A stretch of DNA of 37,491 nt from Candidatus Evtepia faecigallinarum (lineage in GTDB: Bacteria; Bacillota; Clostridia; Oscillospirales; Oscillospiraceae). The stretch spans positions 1 through 37,491 of the forward strand of contig DXEA01000108.1 in NCBI GenBank assembly GCA_019115225.1, written 5' to 3'. The notes beneath the pieces were generated by a model that saw only the letters and a program-made list of their open reading frames with translations, made no database searches and was not told the origin of the DNA. Positions within the stretch are counted from its first letter, which is position 1; each line of letters begins with the position of its first letter. Both the position numbers and the translations under genes were made by a program. Positions 8,701-15,873 of this stretch are shown here, piece by piece.

Positions 8701-9783
8701 TCAGCAGTCGGGCAGGGCCTGGATCTCCTGCCACAGCCGGTGGGTACACTCCTCGCTGTGGGCAAAGTCCACGTGGGGGCGATAGAGGGCCTCCAGCTGG
8801 TCGTGGCGGGCCTTGGCCTGGGCCAGATGCCCTAACCCCTCCGCCATCAGTTCCTGGGCCTTCCGCTCTGCCTCCCGCAGCTGTCCCCGCTCTGCCTGCC
8901 AGGCGGTCTTTTCCACCAAGCTCTGGGTGCGGATGGTGCGCAGGTCTGTCAGCCTTTCCAGGGGCCCCGTTACAAAGGCCAGGGAGAGTTCCGGGACCAG
9001 CAAGTGCTCCAGCCGGTCCGGCTGCTCTGGGCAGGGGCAGCTGATGACCTCATAGCCTCCCGCCAAGAAGCCCTGCTCTAAGTGGGCCAGCAGGGTCCCC
9101 CCCAGGCCGCAGTCGTCCCGCAGCTCATAGCCCCGCTCACACAGGGCCCCCACCGTGTCCTCCAGCAGCAGCCGCCCCTGGCAGGTGGGCCCGCCCAGAA
9201 AGCGCAGGCGGCGCTTGCCGGGGCCGGAGCGGGTGGTCTTGCACTCCCGGGCCAGCAGACTGGCGGCCCGCTTTTCGGCCTTGGCCAGGGTCTCGTCGGT
9301 GTGCAGGGCGGCCCAGCTGCGGCGGCGGACCATCAGGGCCTGGCTGATGCAGCGGGTGGCCTTGGGGTAGCAGCTGCGATAGGCCTGGGTGGCGGCGATG
9401 ATCTCCTCCCGCAGGGGGAAGAGGGCCTGGCGGTCATAGCCTGCCCCCAGGTCCACATAGTGGCCGGTGGCCCCGGTGTAGTCGGGGTCCATCCGGTGAG
9501 GGGCGGTACCGTCGGCCAGGGCCACCCCCTTTTGGGGCAGATAGATCCCGTCCAGGGAGTCCGGGTCCCCGGAGCAGCGGATGTACTCCACCGTCCACCC
9601 CGCCTGCCGGGCCTTTTGGGCAATGCGGTGCATGAGGGTGGATTTGCCGCAGCCCGCCCCGCCCTTGATGGCGTAAAAGGCCTGGATTTTTGTCTGGTCC
9701 ACCCACTGGTCATAGAGGGATGCAAACCCCTGGGCACTGTTGGCGCCCAGGAAAAACTGGATGCCGTGTAATGCTTCTGCCAT
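8701..9783 (-). CDS. PRK06851-like P-loop ATPase of unknown function
   Basis: 360 residues from MAEALHGIQFF, chosen because GGGAGG lies 7 nt upstream. An intact Walker A, GGAGCGKST, is found near residue 42. The second half looks like a decayed copy of the first: DDCGLGGTLLAHLEQ, followed by a beta segment and SCPCPEQPDRLEHLLVPEL, mirrors GGAGCGKSTLMHRIAQ followed by RCSGDPDSLDGIYLPQ. The tail is a charged helix. The length and tandem architecture match the uncharacterised PRK06851 family; I name it from memory. No function is known and the neighbours do not help. Confidence 0.7.
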   Translation of the reverse strand: MAEALHGIQFFLGANSAQGFASLYDQWVDQTKIQAFYAIKGGAGCGKSTLMHRIAQKARQAGWTVEYIRCSGDPDSLDGIYLPQKGVALADGTAPHRMDPDYTGATGHYVDLGAGYDRQALFPLREEIIAATQAYRSCYPKATRCISQALMVRRRSWAALHTDETLAKAEKRAASLLARECKTTRSGPGKRRLRFLGGPTCQGRLLLEDTVGALCERGYELRDDCGLGGTLLAHLEQGFLAGGYEVISCPCPEQPDRLEHLLVPELSLAFVTGPLERLTDLRTIRTQSLVEKTAWQAERGQLREAERKAQELMAEGLGHLAQAKARHDQLEALYRPHVDFAHSEECTHRLWQEIQALPDC

Positions 9784-9850
9784 ATCTTGTCCTCCCAACA
9801 TCAAGTGGTCTGCTCCAGTCTATGCCCTTTCGCGCCCTTTTGTCCCTCCT

Positions 9851-10120
9851 TCACAGCCAGTCTTCCACAATGTCCCTCAGCGTACAGGGCGTCACGCCCC
9901 CGGCCACCAGCAGGGCCGCCAGCTCCTCCACCCGTTCCGGCCGGACGGTGATGTCCTCCACCTGGGCCCGCTCTCCCGTCTGGACCAGGGTGACGCTGAC
10001 CCCATAGCTCTCGCAGGCCAGGGGCGGCGGCAGGGTGCGGACGATGACCCGATACTCACAGGTCGCTGGCCGGCCGATCTGGTTACTAAGATCGACCTGG
10101 CCGATGTATAGCTCTCTCAT
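9851..10120 (-). CDS. Small DUF6514-like protein
   Basis: 89 residues, preceded by AGGAGGA 6 nt before the ATG. It opens with MRELYIGQVDLSNQIG and ends with a segment resembling a small alpha/beta fold, VRPERVEELAALLVAGGVTP then LRDIVEDWL. The arrangement (response with beta strands, then a helix naming a threshold region) resembles DUF6514 proteins of Oscillospiraceae; this is a recollection, not a search result. There is no signal peptide, membrane span or cysteine motif. Function unknown. Confidence 0.65.
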   Translation of the reverse strand: MRELYIGQVDLSNQIGRPATCEYRVIVRTLPPPLACESYGVSVTLVQTGERAQVEDITVRPERVEELAALLVAGGVTPCTLRDIVEDWL

Positions 10121-10474
10121 TTCTCTTCCTCCTAAGAATTCGTCTCATTTTGTAACCTTTTGTGACACTATTGTAATATCAAACGCTTTTCTTGGAAAGG
10201 ATTTTCGTTCGTGTTGTTTCGACAGGAAGGCCCTCGTTGCTCCCGGATGCGGGAAATGGCGACGGCTTTTTGGGGGGCAGCAGGCACAACCGTGTCGAAT
10301 TTCCCTGGCTTTGGGGGAGAAAATTCCCCTTGTTTTCCAGAGTTTTCCAACCCCCTCCCCTGCTGTCGCGGGCCGGCGCGAAAAAACTTGGAAAGTTTTT
10401 TCATTTTGGATTGACAACAGGGGGCGGCTGTGGTAATATAATTCCTGCATCTAACCAGGGGCTGCCCCGCACAC
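10121..10474. other. Intergenic region upstream of the tRNA pair
   Basis: About 350 bp without a gene. It holds a weak minus-strand promoter for the DUF6514-like gene (TTTCCA, 17 nt, TACAAT at 10170-10198), a perfect 10-bp A/T-rich palindrome GAAAAAACTT/AAGTTTTTTC at 10380-10402, and the strong tRNA promoter. The short ORFs here run into the tRNAs and are spurious. Confidence 0.6.
10411..10439 (+). promoter_or_regulatory. Strong sigma-A promoter of the tRNA-Ser pair
   Basis: TTGACA, 17 nt, TAATAT, about 35 nt before the first tRNA. The -35 box is a perfect consensus. Confidence 0.88.
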
Positions 10475-10561
10475 GGAGAGATGTCCGAGCGGTTTAAGGA
10501 GCTGGTCTTGAAAACCAGTGACCCGAAAGGGCCGTGGGTTCGAATCCCACTCTCTCCGCCA
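10475..10561 (+). tRNA. tRNA-Ser (anticodon TGA)
   Basis: Acceptor arms GGAGAGA and TCTCTCC pair, with discriminator G and encoded CCA. The anticodon stem CTGGT/ACCAG encloses loop CTTGAAA, giving anticodon TGA (reads UCN). A variable arm ACCCGAAAGGGC and the T arm GTGGGTTCGAATCCCAC complete a class II serine tRNA. Confidence 0.96.
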
Positions 10562-10588
10562 ACCATACCATATACCTGCAAAGGATCT

Positions 10589-10680
10589 GGAGAAGTACCC
10601 AAGTGGCCGAAGGGGCTCCCCTGCTAAGGGAGTAGGGCGTGTTGAGCGTCGCGAGGGTTCAAATCCCTCCTTCTCCGCCA
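10589..10680 (+). tRNA. tRNA-Ser (anticodon GCT)
   Basis: Acceptor arms GGAGAAG and CTTCTCC with encoded GCCA. The anticodon stem CTCCC/GGGAG encloses loop CTGCTAA, giving anticodon GCT (reads AGY). The long variable arm TAGGGCGTGTTGAGCGTC is typical of serine. It lies 27 nt after the first tRNA-Ser and is probably cotranscribed, so the two box families of serine codons are served from one promoter. Confidence 0.96.
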
Positions 10681-10688
10681 AGGAAAAG

Positions 10689-10722
10689 CCTTGAACCGCA
10701 ATGGTTCAGGGTTTTTCTCTTT
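10689..10722 (+). terminator. Rho-independent terminator after the tRNA pair
   Basis: CCTTGAACC/GGTTCAGGG stem (one G-U) with loop GCAAT, followed by TTTTTCTCTTTT, 8 nt after the second CCA. Confidence 0.85.
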
Positions 10723-10760
10723 TCCCATCAGATGAATTTTTTGCACACGAAATTGCACAC

Positions 10761-10789
10761 GGCCGGGAACGATGCCCGGGCCTTTTTTT
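10761..10789 (+). terminator. Second, backup terminator downstream of the tRNAs
   Basis: GGCCGGG, a short loop, then CCCGGGCC followed by seven T. The stem has a small offset but is GC-rich. It also insulates the downstream repair gene, whose promoter starts at 10809. Confidence 0.65.
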
Positions 10790-10808
10790 GCCCCCCGCCC
10801 TTGGGCCG

Positions 10809-10837
10809 TTGCCTTTTGCCGCCGGGTGGGGTAGAAT
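10809..10837 (+). promoter_or_regulatory. Candidate promoter of the AlkD-like gene
   Basis: TTGCCT, 17 nt, TAGAAT, with the ATG about 28 nt further on. Confidence 0.55.
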
Positions 10838-10865
10838 GGAGAAAATCTCCCGAAGGAGGGATACC

Positions 10866-11573
10866 ATGACAGCAGGATGCCAGAGCATCCGGGAAACCCT
10901 CGTTTCCCTGGCCGACCCGGCCTACCGGGCCTTTCACAGCAAACTCATGCCCACCGTAGACCCGGAGAAGATCCTGGGGGTGCGGGTCCCCCAACTGCGG
11001 AAACTGGCCAAGGAGCTGACCGGCACCCAGGCCGCAGCGGAATTTCTCCGGGACCTGCCCCATGGATATTATGACGAGGACAACCTCCACGGCTTCCTCA
11101 TCGCCGCCGGGAAAGATTTTACCCAGGTACTGGACCAGCTGGATCGGTTCCTCCCCTATGTGGACAACTGGGCCACCTGCGACCTCATCAGCCCCAAGGT
11201 TTTCAAAAAACATCTCCCGGAGCTGGAGGGGAAGATACCAACTTGGCTGGCAGCGGAGGCGGAATACACCGTCCGTTTCGGCCTGGGCACCCTGCTGGGG
11301 TTCTATCTGGACGACGCCTTCCGGCCGGAGCATCTAGAATGGGCCGCAGCACTCAGACGGGAGGAATACTACATCCGCATGATGGTGGCCTGGTACTTCG
11401 CCACCGCCCTGGCCAAGCAGTACGGCCACGCCCTGCCCTATCTGGAAGAAGGCCGGCTGGACCTTTGGACCCACAACAAGACCATCCAGAAAGCCGTGGA
11501 GAGCACCCGCGTCTGCCCCGAACACAAGGCCCATCTGCGCACCCTGCGCCGAAAGAAGGACAGCCTGCCATGA
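10866..11573 (+). CDS. DNA alkylation repair protein, AlkD-like HEAT-repeat
   Basis: 235 residues from MTAGCQSIRETL, with GAAGGAGGG 5 nt upstream. The protein is built of helical pairs. Family features include AYRAFHSKLMPTVDPEKILGVRVPQLRKLAKE at the start, PYVDNWATCDLISPK in the middle (the DxW region that faces DNA in AlkD-type glycosylases), then WTHNKTIQKAVES near the end. Such proteins remove or recognise alkylated bases. It is translationally coupled (ATGA overlap) to the YjbR-like gene. Confidence 0.9.
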   Translation: MTAGCQSIRETLVSLADPAYRAFHSKLMPTVDPEKILGVRVPQLRKLAKELTGTQAAAEFLRDLPHGYYDEDNLHGFLIAAGKDFTQVLDQLDRFLPYVDNWATCDLISPKVFKKHLPELEGKIPTWLAAEAEYTVRFGLGTLLGFYLDDAFRPEHLEWAAALRREEYYIRMMVAWYFATALAKQYGHALPYLEEGRLDLWTHNKTIQKAVESTRVCPEHKAHLRTLRRKKDSLP

Positions 11574-11923
11574 CCACCAGAGAGGAAGCCATCCGGGCCT
11601 GCCTGGCCCTCCCCTTCGCCTATGAGGACTACCCCTTCCACGACCCCAACTGGACCGTCCTGCGGCACCGGGAGAACCAGAAAATGTTCGCCGCCGTCTA
11701 TGACCACCAGGGGGCCGTGTGGATGAACCTGAAGGCGGAACCCCTGGCGGGGGATTTCTGGCGGCAGCAGTACCCGGCCATCGTGCCCGCCTATCACATG
11801 AACAAGAAGCACTGGATCAGCGTCATCCTGGACGGCTCCCTGGCCGATGAGATCATCGTGGCCCTGATCCAGGACAGTTTTTCCCTGACTGCCCCTAAGA
11901 AACGGGGCAGTCGCGACCTGTGA
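11570..11923 (+). CDS. MmcQ/YjbR family protein
   Basis: 117 residues starting at the ATG that overlaps the previous stop by 4 bp. The track ORF extends far upstream through the preceding gene in another frame and is wrong there. Typical family text is FAYEDYPFHDPNWTVLRH, then WMNLKAEP and the late MNKKHWISVILDGSL. YjbR-like proteins have a small alpha/beta fold with unclear DNA-binding or double-wing function. The coupling to the AlkD-like gene suggests a shared stress role; that is inference. Confidence 0.9.
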   Translation: MTTREEAIRACLALPFAYEDYPFHDPNWTVLRHRENQKMFAAVYDHQGAVWMNLKAEPLAGDFWRQQYPAIVPAYHMNKKHWISVILDGSLADEIIVALIQDSFSLTAPKKRGSRDL

Positions 11924-11941
11924 GGAAGGAGGAATCCCCCC

Positions 11942-12979
11942 ATGCTGGCATACACCTATCTCGCCCCAGGCACCTTTGGCCTGACCGAAAAGCCCCGCCC
12001 CCGGCTGCAGCACCCCCGGGACGCCATCGTCCGGGTGACCCTGTCCAGCATCTGCACCAGCGACCTGCACATCAAGCACGGGGCGGTCCCCCGGGCGGTG
12101 CCGGGGATCACCCTGGGCCATGAGATGGTGGGGGTGGTCCAGGAGACCGGTTCCCAGGTCACCAACCTCTCCCCCGGTGACCGCGTGGCGGTGAACGTGG
12201 AGACCTTCTGCGGCCAATGCTTCTTCTGCCGCCGCGGCTTTGTGAACAACTGCACCGACCCCAACGGCGGCTGGGCCCTGGGCTGCCGGATCGACGGCGG
12301 CCAGGCCGAGTATGTGCGGGTACCCTATGCCGACCAGGGGCTGTCCAAAATCCCCGATTCCGTTTCCGACCGGCAGGCCCTGTTTGTGGGGGACCTGCTC
12401 TCCACCGGCCTGTGGGCCGCCGACCTGTCCCAGGCGGGGCCGGAGGACACGGTCCTCCTCCTGGGGGCCGGCCCCACGGGGGTGTGTACCCTGGCATGTC
12501 TGCTGCTGCGGGCGCCCAAAGGGGTCATCGTCTGCGAGCCCGACCCCCAGCGCCGGGCCTTCGTGCAGGCCCACTTCCCCCAGGTGCGCACCACCACGCC
12601 GGACCAGGCCCTCTCCCTGGCCGCCGCAGTGAGCGGCCACGGGGGCGCGGACGTGGTCATCGAGGCCGCCGGCGGGGAGAACACCTTCGACCTGGCCTGG
12701 CAATGTGCCCGGCCCAACGCCGTGGTGGTGCTGGTGGCCATGTACGACAAGCCCCAGGTTCTCCCCCTGCCGGACATGTATGGCAAAAACCTCACCTTCA
12801 AAACCGGCGGGGTGGACGCCTGCCGGTGCGGGGAGCTGCTCTCCCTCATCCAGGCGGGGCGCCTGGACACCACCCCCCTCATCACCCACACCTTCCCCCT
12901 GTCCCGCATCCAGGAGGCCTATGACCTCTTTGAGCAGCGACAGGACGGGGTGATCAAAGTCGCCATCGAGCCCGTTTAA
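11942..12979 (+). CDS. Zinc-dependent alcohol dehydrogenase (medium-chain family)
   Basis: 345 residues, AAGGAGG 8 nt upstream of the ATG. Catalytic zinc ligands are in CTSDLH and GHE (residues about 36-60). The structural zinc site CGQCFFCRRGFVNNC is intact. The Rossmann motif GAGPTGVCTLAC lies near residue 180. It would oxidise or reduce an alcohol, polyol or similar substrate with NAD(P); the substrate is not evident. Third gene of the plus-strand group, closed by a terminator. Confidence 0.9.
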   Translation: MLAYTYLAPGTFGLTEKPRPRLQHPRDAIVRVTLSSICTSDLHIKHGAVPRAVPGITLGHEMVGVVQETGSQVTNLSPGDRVAVNVETFCGQCFFCRRGFVNNCTDPNGGWALGCRIDGGQAEYVRVPYADQGLSKIPDSVSDRQALFVGDLLSTGLWAADLSQAGPEDTVLLLGAGPTGVCTLACLLLRAPKGVIVCEPDPQRRAFVQAHFPQVRTTTPDQALSLAAAVSGHGGADVVIEAAGGENTFDLAWQCARPNAVVVLVAMYDKPQVLPLPDMYGKNLTFKTGGVDACRCGELLSLIQAGRLDTTPLITHTFPLSRIQEAYDLFEQRQDGVIKVAIEPV

Positions 12980-12999
12980 CCGCCCAATGGGCAGAGAAG

Positions 13000-13030
13000 A
13001 GCGAGACCCCTGCCGGGGCCTCGCTTTTTT
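13000..13030 (+). terminator. Terminator after the alcohol dehydrogenase gene
   Basis: AGCGAGACCCC/GGGGCCTCGCT with a 4-nt loop (one A-C mismatch on the plus strand, G-U on the minus) followed by six T. It probably also stops the convergent molybdenum operon. Confidence 0.85.
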
Positions 13031-13058
13031 GCTGCCGTGTCTTGTTCTAACAGAAATT

Positions 13059-13955
13059 TTACGCTCCGTACAATTCCTGTTCCGTCACGCACTCCGCCTT
13101 GATCCTGCCCACCAGGGTTTGCAGGGCATCCACCACATGGGGGCGGATGTCTCCCCCCACCAAAACGGTCATCATGTCGTCCCCCACCTGCAGCCTTCCC
13201 TCGTTCAGCCAGACCCGCACATAGTAAATTCCGGGCAGGCGATAGGTCTCGGCAATGAGGGTCTTTAAGGTCTCCCTCTCATAGGAGAGCACCAGTCCCG
13301 TCACATCGGCGGCACTCTCGTCCCCCTGGCGCACCTTTGCCCTGGCCGTCCGGCGGACCGTGCCGTTGTGGGCCAGATACATCCCCACCTTGGGGGCGTC
13401 GGGATGGGCCTTGGCCTCCCGGAGCCACTGGTCCAGGGAGGGGGCCTTGGGGGATGCCGGCTCCGCCGCGCAGTCCGCGGAACCGCTGCCCAACAGCATC
13501 TCCACCCCGTGCCGGATGGGGTCAAGCACGGCCAGGAGGTTTTCCTTGGCGGCCTTCTCACTCCCCGGCAGGTTCACGATAAGGGTCCTCCCCCGGATTC
13601 CCGCCTCAGCCCGGGACAGACAGCCCCGGGGGGTCACTTTCCTGCTCTCGGCCCGCATGGCCTCCGGCAGCCCCGCCGCCCGGCGGGAGATGACAGAGAG
13701 CGTGGCCTCCGGGGTCACATCCCGGGGGGAAAAGCCCGTCCCCCCTGTGGTCAGCACCAGTGGGATCTTCTCCTCATCGGCGCAGCGGATCAGCTCCGTC
13801 TGGATGAGCTCCAGCTCGTCCGGGAGGATGCTGGTGTGCACCACCTCCCAGCCCCGGCTCTCCAGCAGGGCGCAGACGGCCGGGCCGCTGGTGTCTGTCC
13901 GCTCCCCCCGGGCCCCTTTGTCGCTGACGGTAATGACTGCGGCAGTGTACTTCAT
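13059..13955 (-). CDS. MogA/MoaB-type protein fused to a MoaE-like C-terminal domain
   Basis: 298 residues. Residues 1 to about 160 are a MoCF_biosynth domain of MogA/MoaB type: AAVITVSDKGARGERTDTSG, TTGGTGFSPRDVTPEAT and NLPGSEKAAKENL. That domain adenylylates molybdopterin before metal insertion. After a linker, residues about 190-298 resemble the MoaE subunit of molybdopterin synthase (ESxxxA-like region, YYVRVWLNEGRLQVGDDMMTVLV). The segment matching the MoaE active site reads VGRIKAECVTEQE: one lysine aligns with Lys119 of E. coli MoaE, but the position of Lys126 is not lysine. The tail may therefore be inactive or altered. The ATG overlaps the mobB::moaC stop by 4 bp; last gene of the operon. 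Confidence 0.82.
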   Translation of the reverse strand: MKYTAAVITVSDKGARGERTDTSGPAVCALLESRGWEVVHTSILPDELELIQTELIRCADEEKIPLVLTTGGTGFSPRDVTPEATLSVISRRAAGLPEAMRAESRKVTPRGCLSRAEAGIRGRTLIVNLPGSEKAAKENLLAVLDPIRHGVEMLLGSGSADCAAEPASPKAPSLDQWLREAKAHPDAPKVGMYLAHNGTVRRTARAKVRQGDESAADVTGLVLSYERETLKTLIAETYRLPGIYYVRVWLNEGRLQVGDDMMTVLVGGDIRPHVVDALQTLVGRIKAECVTEQELYGA

Positions 13956-14917
13956 TCTTCCTCGTCCTTTCTATGATAATCCCCATGGACCCCGCCGGTC
14001 TTTTCCACCAAGCGGATGTCCCGGATGACCATGTCCCGCTGGACCGCCTTGCACATGTCATAGACGGTGAGGGCGGCGGTGCTGGCGGCGGTGAGGGCCT
14101 CCATCTCCACCCCTGTCTTTCCGCCACAGGTGACTTTTGCGCGGATCTCCACGCACAGGTCCTCCTCATTGAGCTGCAAGTCCAGGTCCACCCCGTCCAG
14201 CAGGATGGGGTGGCACAGGGGGATCAGGTCCGGGGTCCGCTTGGCCCCCATGACCCCGGCGATCTGGGCCACGGTGAGCACGTCTCCCTTTTTCATCCCG
14301 CCGCTGCGGATCAGATCAAAGGTCTCCCGGTTCACCTGCACCCGGGCGGCGGCCACGGCGGTGCGGCGGCTTTGGGGCTTTTCCCCCACGTTGACCATCC
14401 TGGCCCGCCCCTGGTCATTGAAGTGTGTAAAGTCTTCCCGGTTCTTTCCCATAAATTCCAAAATCTCCTCAATATCATCAAACCCGAATTTGGGGCAGGA
14501 ACAGGAAATTTCCTCGTCGGTCACCACCGCCGCATAGCGGCTGACCCCATGGGGAAACCCCTTCCCCACAGCGGCCCGGGACAGGCCGATCTGGGGAAAG
14601 GTCCCGTTGTCCTTATACCCCTCCACCAAAATCAGGTCCACCTCATGGACCCGGGCCAGCACCTGGTCAAAGTCCAGGCTGCGCCTCTCCACCAAAGCGG
14701 TCTGGTCCGCCGAGGAGATGAGGGAGACATCTGCCCCCGCCCGGGTATAGCGCCAGGTGTCCTTGCCCTCCCGGTCCATGGAAAAGGCGTGGCCGTCGTG
14801 CTTGACCACCGCCACCCGCAGTCCTTTCTCCTTCAGCCGGCGGACCAATTTTTCGATCAGTGTGGTCTTGCCCACCCCGGAATAGGCGGCAAAGCCAATG
14901 ACGGGAATTTCGTTCAT
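13952..14917 (-). CDS. MobB-MoaC fusion protein (Moco biosynthesis)
   Basis: 321 residues. Residues 1 to about 150 are MobB: GFAAYSGVGKTTLIEKL (Walker A), AVVKHDGHAFSMDREGKDT and LILVEGYKDN. Residues about 160-321 are MoaC (cyclic pyranopterin monophosphate synthase): FTHFNDQGRARMVNVGEK, RRTAVAAARV, DLIPLCHPI with the catalytic His, GVEMEALTA, and VYDMCKAVQRDM with the catalytic Asp/Lys. MoaC turns the MoaA product into cPMP; MobB is a GTP-binding accessory for guanylylation. The gene begins 1 nt after moaA and has GGAGGG in the end of moaA, so the operon is tightly coupled. The fusion joins an early and a late step of the pathway. Confidence 0.93.
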   Translation of the reverse strand: MNEIPVIGFAAYSGVGKTTLIEKLVRRLKEKGLRVAVVKHDGHAFSMDREGKDTWRYTRAGADVSLISSADQTALVERRSLDFDQVLARVHEVDLILVEGYKDNGTFPQIGLSRAAVGKGFPHGVSRYAAVVTDEEISCSCPKFGFDDIEEILEFMGKNREDFTHFNDQGRARMVNVGEKPQSRRTAVAAARVQVNRETFDLIRSGGMKKGDVLTVAQIAGVMGAKRTPDLIPLCHPILLDGVDLDLQLNEEDLCVEIRAKVTCGGKTGVEMEALTAASTAALTVYDMCKAVQRDMVIRDIRLVEKTGGVHGDYHRKDEEE

Positions 14918-14918
14918 G

Positions 14919-15872
14919 TTACCCTCCGATGGCGTTCATCTGCCGCCCGGCACCGCTGGGCTGCTCCGGGCTGAGCCCGTTGTGGCAGGCGGGTTTTTCC
15001 AAAATGGCCCGGCGCAGCCGGGCGGTCATCCCCGGGGCATCCAGCCCCTTGAGGTCGTACTCGGCGCCGGAATGGAGACAGGTTTTCACCTTGCCGTCGG
15101 CCGTCAGGCGGATGCGGTTGCACCGGGCACAGAACCGGTGGCTGACGGGGCTGATGAGGCCGATGTTTCCCTGCCCTCCCGGCAGGCGGTAGAGGCGGGC
15201 CACCCCGCCGTCCTCCCCGGCGGGCTCCAGCTGGGGCAGGGCCTCCAGCACCTTCTCATTGCTGACCATAGCCCCCCGGCCGAATTCCCTGCCGTCCACC
15301 ATGGGCATGAGCTCAATGAAGCGCACGTCCAGGGGATAGGCCAGGGTGAGGGCAGCCAGGGCGCCGATCTCGTCGTCGTTGAAGCCGCCGATGAGGACGG
15401 TGTTGAGCTTCACCCGCCCAAACCCGGCGCTCAGGGCCGCTTTGATCCCCCGGATGGCCTGATAAAACTCGTCCCGCCTGGTGATATAGGCATATTTCTG
15501 CGGGTCCAGGGTGTCCAGGCTGATGTTGAGCCGCTGGACCCCCGCCTCCCGCAGGGGGACCGCCAGCCGGGGCAGGAGGGTCCCGTTGGTGGTGAGGCAG
15601 ACCTCCTGGATGCCCTCAATCCGGCTGACCTTTTCACAGATGGCCAGGAGGTTCTTCTTCACCAGCGGCTCCCCGCCGGTAATGCGCACCTTGCGGATGC
15701 CCAGGGCAGCGGCGGCCTCCACCGCCCGGACCATCTCCTCCTGGGTCAGCATCTCCTCATGGCGCTTTTTGCAGATCCCCTCCTCGGGCATGCAGTAGCG
15801 GCAGCGCAGGTTGCACCGCTCCGTCACCGACAGGCGGAGATAGTCGATCTCTCTTCCAAACGCGTCCTTCAT
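14919..15872 (-). CDS. moaA: GTP 3',8-cyclase MoaA
   Basis: 317 residues from MKDAFGREIDYLRLSVTERC. The track starts at an upstream TTG, but GGAAGG lies 7 nt before this ATG. Radical SAM motif CNLRCRYC is near the N-terminus. The second cluster ligands are CARCNRIRLTADGKVKTC, as needed for GTP binding. It makes the first committed intermediate of the molybdenum cofactor. The C-terminus lacks the usual double glycine and ends SGAGRQMNAIGG, so the GG is still present as the last two residues. The start is 1 nt after the upstream stop. Confidence 0.96.
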   Translation of the reverse strand: MKDAFGREIDYLRLSVTERCNLRCRYCMPEEGICKKRHEEMLTQEEMVRAVEAAAALGIRKVRITGGEPLVKKNLLAICEKVSRIEGIQEVCLTTNGTLLPRLAVPLREAGVQRLNISLDTLDPQKYAYITRRDEFYQAIRGIKAALSAGFGRVKLNTVLIGGFNDDEIGALAALTLAYPLDVRFIELMPMVDGREFGRGAMVSNEKVLEALPQLEPAGEDGGVARLYRLPGGQGNIGLISPVSHRFCARCNRIRLTADGKVKTCLHSGAEYDLKGLDAPGMTARLRRAILEKPACHNGLSPEQPSGAGRQMNAIGG

Positions 15873-15873
15873 C

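Noticed and set aside
10741-10761. Direct repeat TTGCACACG twice, 12 bp apart, downstream of the tRNAs, as a possible att-site remnant
   Set aside because: Too short, no integrase nearby, and no copy of the tRNA 3' end found elsewhere in the window.
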